Below are positions 60,796 through 64,000 of a stretch of DNA of 64,000 nt, one piece after another. A model generated the notes under the pieces. The model ran no database searches, had not been told where the DNA came from, and was given only the letters and a program-made list of their open reading frames with translations. Positions within the stretch are counted from its first letter, which is position 1. Each line of letters starts with the position of its first letter. The stretch spans positions 930,001 to 994,000 of the forward strand of contig NZ_CP107575.1 of assembly GCF_025854375.1 (NCBI RefSeq), written 5' to 3'. The translations under genes were made by a program, and so were the position numbers. Origin of the DNA: Glutamicibacter sp. JL.03c (GTDB lineage Bacteria; Actinomycetota; Actinomycetes; Actinomycetales; Micrococcaceae).

Positions 60796-61620
60796 ATGCC
60801 AGTCGTAACCATGCGAGAGCTGCTTGACAGCGGCGTCCACTTCGGCCACCAGACCCGTCGCTGGAACCCAAAGATGAAGCGTTTCATCTTCACCGAGCGT
60901 AATGGCATCTACATCATCGACCTGCAGCAGTCGCTGTCGTTCATCGACCGCGCTTTCGAGTTCGTGAAGCAGACCGTTGCCCACGGCGGCACCGTACTGT
61001 TCGTTGGTACCAAGAAGCAGGCCCAGGAATCCATTGCTGAGCAGGCTAACCGCGTTGGCCAGCCATACGTGAACCAGCGCTGGCTCGGCGGTATGCTGAC
61101 CAACTTCCAGACCGTCTCCAAGCGCGTTCAGCGCATGAAGGAACTGGAAGAGATCAACTTCGAGGACGTTGCCGGCTCCGGTCACACCAAGAAGGAACTG
61201 CTGCTGCTCAAGCGCGAGCTGACCAAGCTGCAGAACAACCTCGGTGGTATCCGCAACCTGACCCGTACCCCTTCCGCTATCTGGATCGTTGACACCAAGA
61301 AGGAACACTTGGCTATCGACGAAGCTCAGAAGCTGGGCATCCCAGTTGTCGCCATCTTGGACACCAACTGCGATCCAGACGAAGTTACCTACCCAATCCC
61401 AGGCAACGACGACGCTATCCGCTCCGTCAACCTGCTGACCCGCGTTGTTGCTGACGCTGTGGCCGAAGGCCTCATCGCCAAGAACAACAAGGCTGCCGGC
61501 AAGTCTGAGGGTGCCGCTGAGCCACTGGCTGAGTGGGAGCGCGAACTGCTTGAGGGTGAGAAGGCCAAGGCTGAGGCTCCTGCTGAGGAAGCTGCAACCG
61601 AGGCTGGCGAAGCCAAGTAG
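60796..61620 (+). CDS. rpsB: Small ribosomal subunit protein uS2
   Basis: A 274-residue 30S protein: [27 protein letters not shown] is diagnostic at the N-terminus, with [14 protein letters not shown]-like [17 protein letters not shown] and [22 protein letters not shown] following. The last 35 residues form an Ala/Glu/Lys-rich tail ([22 protein letters not shown]), typical of high-GC actinobacteria. It is first of the rpsB-tsf pair; a stem-loop lies between the two. Confidence 0.97.
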   Translation: MPVVTMRELLDSGVHFGHQTRRWNPKMKRFIFTERNGIYIIDLQQSLSFIDRAFEFVKQTVAHGGTVLFVGTKKQAQESIAEQANRVGQPYVNQRWLGGMLTNFQTVSKRVQRMKELEEINFEDVAGSGHTKKELLLLKRELTKLQNNLGGIRNLTRTPSAIWIVDTKKEHLAIDEAQKLGIPVVAILDTNCDPDEVTYPIPGNDDAIRSVNLLTRVVADAVAEGLIAKNNKAAGKSEGAAEPLAEWERELLEGEKAKAEAPAEEAATEAGEAK

Positions 61621-61688
61621 TCACCTGCGTGACTCAAAGAGTTTGCCTTGAGGCACTAGCGTGTTGATTGAGGCGAGCTCTGCCAAGT

Positions 61689-61726
61689 CTTGTGGGACGG
61701 GCCGGAGAACCGACCCGTCCCACAAG
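61689..61726 (+). other. Stem-loop between rpsB and tsf
   Basis: A perfect 13-bp stem CTTGTGGGACGGG (61689-61701) with 61714-61726 and a 12-base loop. No T-run follows. It may be a partial terminator or stability element that sets the S2 to EF-Ts ratio. Confidence 0.6.
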
Positions 61727-61765
61727 CAAATCAAACTTGAAACTCCTAGCTGAATGGGATTGCAC

Positions 61766-62602
61766 GTGGCAAACTACACCGCTGCTGATATCAAGGCACT
61801 GCGCGAGCGCACTGGCGCCGGCATGATGGACGTTAAGAAGGCTCTGGACGAGGCTAACGGCGACGCCGAGAAGGCCATCGAGATCATTCGCGTCAAGGGC
61901 CTGAAGGGCGCTACCAAGCGCGAAGGCCGTTCGACCGCTGAAGGCCTGGTTGCTGCCAAGGTCGAAGGTACCGTTGGCGTAATGGTCGAGATCAACTGCG
62001 AGACCGACTTCGTCGCAAAGAACGAGAAGTTCATCGCTCTGGCTGCCAAGGTTCTGGATGCCGCTGTGGCTTCCGGCGCTGCAGATGCAGAAGCACTGCT
62101 GGCTTACGAGCTGGACGGCAAGACCATCGGTGACACCGTCATCGAAGAGGGCGCAATCCTCGGCGAGAAGATCGTTGTCCGCCGCGTTGCCCGCATCGAG
62201 GGTGCCAAGGTTGCTGCCTACCTGCACAAGACCAGCAAGGACCTGCCAGCTCAGGTTGGCGTTCTGATGGCTGTGGATGCAGACAGCGAAGCTGCTGCAA
62301 CCGTTGCCCACGACGTTGCTGTGCACACCGCCGCACTGGCTCCAACCTACCTGTCCCGCGAAGAGGTTCCAGAAGATAAGGTTGCCGACGAGCGCCGTAT
62401 CGCTGACGAGACCGCTCGCGCAGAGGGCAAGCCAGAAGCTGCATTGACCAAGATCGTTGAAGGCCGCCTGACCGGCTTCTTCAAGGAGATCGTCCTGGTT
62501 GACCAGGCTTTCGCCAAGGACGCCAAGAAGTCCGTAGGCAAGGTCTTCGAAGAAGCTGGCACCAAGCCAGTTGCTTTCGCACGCTTCCGCGTTGGCGCCT
62601 AA
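61766..62602 (+). CDS. tsf: Elongation factor Ts
   Basis: The nucleotide exchange factor for EF-Tu. It has 278 residues. ANYTAADIKALRERTGAGMMDVKKALDEA is the N-terminal signature, with the TDFVAKNEKF loop (ETDFVAKNE) that contacts EF-Tu. The GTG at 61766 is taken as start because the family begins here; the ATG 12 bases upstream would add four unrelated residues. It lies 145 bases after rpsB, separated by a hairpin, and ends before two hairpins. Confidence 0.96.
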   Translation: MANYTAADIKALRERTGAGMMDVKKALDEANGDAEKAIEIIRVKGLKGATKREGRSTAEGLVAAKVEGTVGVMVEINCETDFVAKNEKFIALAAKVLDAAVASGAADAEALLAYELDGKTIGDTVIEEGAILGEKIVVRRVARIEGAKVAAYLHKTSKDLPAQVGVLMAVDADSEAAATVAHDVAVHTAALAPTYLSREEVPEDKVADERRIADETARAEGKPEAALTKIVEGRLTGFFKEIVLVDQAFAKDAKKSVGKVFEEAGTKPVAFARFRVGA

Positions 62603-62644
62603 GCCCTAGAGCTTCAGGCACTATCAACACGCGCTAAGCGACAC

Positions 62645-62666
62645 GCGCTCAGGGGAATCTGAGCGC
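62645..62666 (+). other. Short hairpin downstream of tsf
   Basis: GCGCTCAG (62645-62652) pairs perfectly with CTGAGCGC (62659-62666), loop GGGAAT. It stands just before the main terminator and may block 3' decay. Confidence 0.55.
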
Positions 62667-62673
62667 ACAAGAC

Positions 62674-62724
62674 AAAGGGAGGTGGGCACCGAGAAATAAC
62701 TCGGTGACTCGCCTCCCTTTTCTT
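62674..62724 (+). terminator. Terminator after tsf
   Basis: A long stem AAAGGGAGGTGGGCACCGAG (62674-62693) with 62700-62720, with one bulge, followed by TTTCTT. It separates rpsB-tsf from pyrH. Confidence 0.85.
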
Positions 62725-62804
62725 GAGCCCGGATCACAAGATAACTTGGGAACTGGGAAGTACTACCCACAGCTTGATTCCGACCTCCAGGAGTAAGACA
62801 CCAT

Positions 62805-63527
62805 ATGCCAACCACCCCAGAAACCAAACGTCGTCGCGTCCTGCTCAAGCTCTCCGGCGAGGTGTTCGGCGGCGGCAAGGTCGGCGTTGACCCGGACACC
62901 GTGCGCGGTGTCGCCCAGCAGATCGCCGCAACCGTGGGTGAAGTGGAAGTGGCCATCGTTGTCGGCGGCGGCAACTTCTTCCGTGGTGCCGAGCTCTCGG
63001 CAGCCGGCATGGATCGCTCCCGTGCTGACTACATGGGCATGCTCGGCACCGTCATGAACTGCCTGGCCCTGCAGGACTTCCTGGAACAGTGCGGCGTTGA
63101 AACCCGTGTGCAGTCGGCCATCGCCATGGCCCAGGTCGCAGAAAACTATATCCCGCGCCGTGCCATCCGCCACATGGAAAAGAACCGCGTAGTCATCTTC
63201 GGTGCCGGCGCGGGCCTTCCGTACTTCTCCACCGATACCGTCGCCGCGCAGCGTGCCTTGGAAGTAGACGCGGACGAGGTGCTGATGGCCAAGTCGGGCG
63301 TCGACGGCGTCTACACGGCGGACCCAAAGAAGGATCCAAGCGCCAAGAAGCTGGATACCCTGACCTACAACGAAGCACTGCTGAAGAACATCCGCGTAAT
63401 GGACCAGACCGCCATGACCATGTGCCAGGACAACAAGCTGGATATGCTCGTCTTCGGCATGGAAGGCGAAGGAAACGTGGCTTCCGCTATTCGCGGCGAG
63501 CGGATCGGCACCACCGTCACCGTTTAA
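62805..63527 (+). CDS. pyrH: UMP kinase
   Basis: Phosphorylates UMP to UDP for pyrimidine nucleotide synthesis. It has 240 residues and the amino-acid kinase fold: [13 protein letters not shown] at the N-terminus, [31 protein letters not shown], and [21 protein letters not shown] in the C-terminal ATP site. The pyrimidine-nucleotide regulated bacterial type is expected. Start follows a GGAG site. The frr gene follows 78 bases downstream in the usual order. Confidence 0.96.
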   Translation: MPTTPETKRRRVLLKLSGEVFGGGKVGVDPDTVRGVAQQIAATVGEVEVAIVVGGGNFFRGAELSAAGMDRSRADYMGMLGTVMNCLALQDFLEQCGVETRVQSAIAMAQVAENYIPRRAIRHMEKNRVVIFGAGAGLPYFSTDTVAAQRALEVDADEVLMAKSGVDGVYTADPKKDPSAKKLDTLTYNEALLKNIRVMDQTAMTMCQDNKLDMLVFGMEGEGNVASAIRGERIGTTVTV

Positions 63528-63605
63528 TCGGTGATCGTGGCCTAGGATTGAAGTAGATTTATTTTCCCGTTGCGGAAGCACAGATGAAGTACTTGAGGAG
63601 TACCG

Positions 63606-64000
63606 GTGATTGAGGAAACGCTGGCGGAGACCGCCGAAAAGATGGAACGCACCATTGATGCCGCCAAGGAGGACTTCGCGACTATTCGTACCGGTCGCGC
63701 CCACCCGGGCATGTACTCGAAGGTCATGGTCGACTACTACGGTTCGCCAACCCCGCTGCAGCAGCTGGCTTCCTTCGCAGTTCCTGAAGCACGCACCATC
63801 ACCATCACTCCGTTCGACGTCACCGCGTTGCGCGAAATCGAGAAGGCGCTGGGTGACCCGGAGGTCGGCGCCAACCCATCTTCCGACGGCAAGATGATCC
63901 GCGTGGTGCTTCCGGTGCTGACCGAGGAACGCCGCAAGGAATACGTCAAGCTGGCCAAGTCCAAGGGCGAAGACGCACGCGTTGCACTGCGCAACCACCG
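63606..64000 (+). CDS. frr: Ribosome recycling factor (partial, cut by window end)
   Basis: The first 131 residues of the factor that splits post-termination ribosomes with EF-G. ETAEKMERTIDAAKEDFATIRTGRAHPGMYSKV and YYGSPTPLQQLASF are diagnostic, and ERRKEYVKLAKSKGEDARVALRNHR begins the second long helix of the three-helix domain. The start is GTG 63606 after TTGAGGAG. The remaining 50 or so residues lie beyond the window. Confidence 0.96.
   Translation, partial: MIEETLAETAEKMERTIDAAKEDFATIRTGRAHPGMYSKVMVDYYGSPTPLQQLASFAVPEARTITITPFDVTALREIEKALGDPEVGANPSSDGKMIRVVLPVLTEERRKEYVKLAKSKGEDARVALRNH

Overview
The window looks like a chromosomal segment of a high-GC actinobacterium of the Micrococcaceae, closest in flavour to Arthrobacter or Glutamicibacter. 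The pointers are: the rpsB-tsf-pyrH-frr order; a SAM riboswitch of the SAM-I/SAM-IV type in front of metY-metX; a DUF222/HNH (13E12-type) gene; a mycothiol-dependent maleylpyruvate isomerase-like protein; two sites matching the IdeR/DtxR iron-box consensus; and several probable leaderless starts. No phage, CRISPR array or intact insertion sequence was seen. The genus is an inference from gene content, not from a search.

Layout. 0-2.2 kb: tail of a DUF4143-type ATPase, a methyltransferase and a LysR regulator. 2.3-4.6 kb: threonine catabolism (tdh-kbl), divergent from the LysR gene. 4.7-9.4 kb: a LacI regulator and a carbohydrate ABC importer without its own ATPase. 9.5-12.5 kb: orphan hutI, then a lower-GC patch with two unknown proteins and a methyltransferase. 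12.6-16 kb: tpx, a phosphotransferase, a CPBP protease, GNAT and VOC proteins. 16.1-18.9 kb: riboswitch and metY-metX. 18.9-25.9 kb: SGNH hydrolase, a small membrane protein, DUF222/HNH, esterase, S4 protein, glyS and a double GNAT protein. 26-26.6 kb: a decayed YdcZ-type transporter pseudogene; 26.6-27.8 kb: chrA.

Iron is the main theme. A four-gene siderophore ABC uptake operon (27.9-31.8 kb, minus strand) has an iron box upstream. A desferrioxamine-type operon (46.3-51.5 kb, minus strand) encodes a DesA-like decarboxylase, a DesB-like N-hydroxylase and one 782-residue protein that joins the DesC-like acyltransferase to the DesD-like NIS synthetase. It has its own iron box, and a divergent MFS gene is a plausible exporter. 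Together these would make, export and recapture a hydroxamate siderophore under iron control.

The rest is mostly housekeeping: dusB-dgt-dnaG, two identical tRNA-Asn genes each with a similar promoter and terminator, a type II lumazine synthase, an XRE regulator/methionine aminopeptidase pair sharing a perfect 18-bp palindrome, a PadR-DUF1048-ABC exporter operon with an elaborate operator-like dyad, two GT4 glycosyltransferases, a CAT-anticodon tRNA, and the translation block at the right end (the frr gene is cut by the window edge).

I did not find a clear new defence or metabolic system. The signals that best deserve follow-up are the fused DesC-DesD enzyme, the shared XRE/map operator with probable leaderless transcripts on both sides, three gapless 26-bp direct repeats downstream of the DUF222/HNH gene, and the low-GC cluster of unknown genes at 10.7-12.5 kb.
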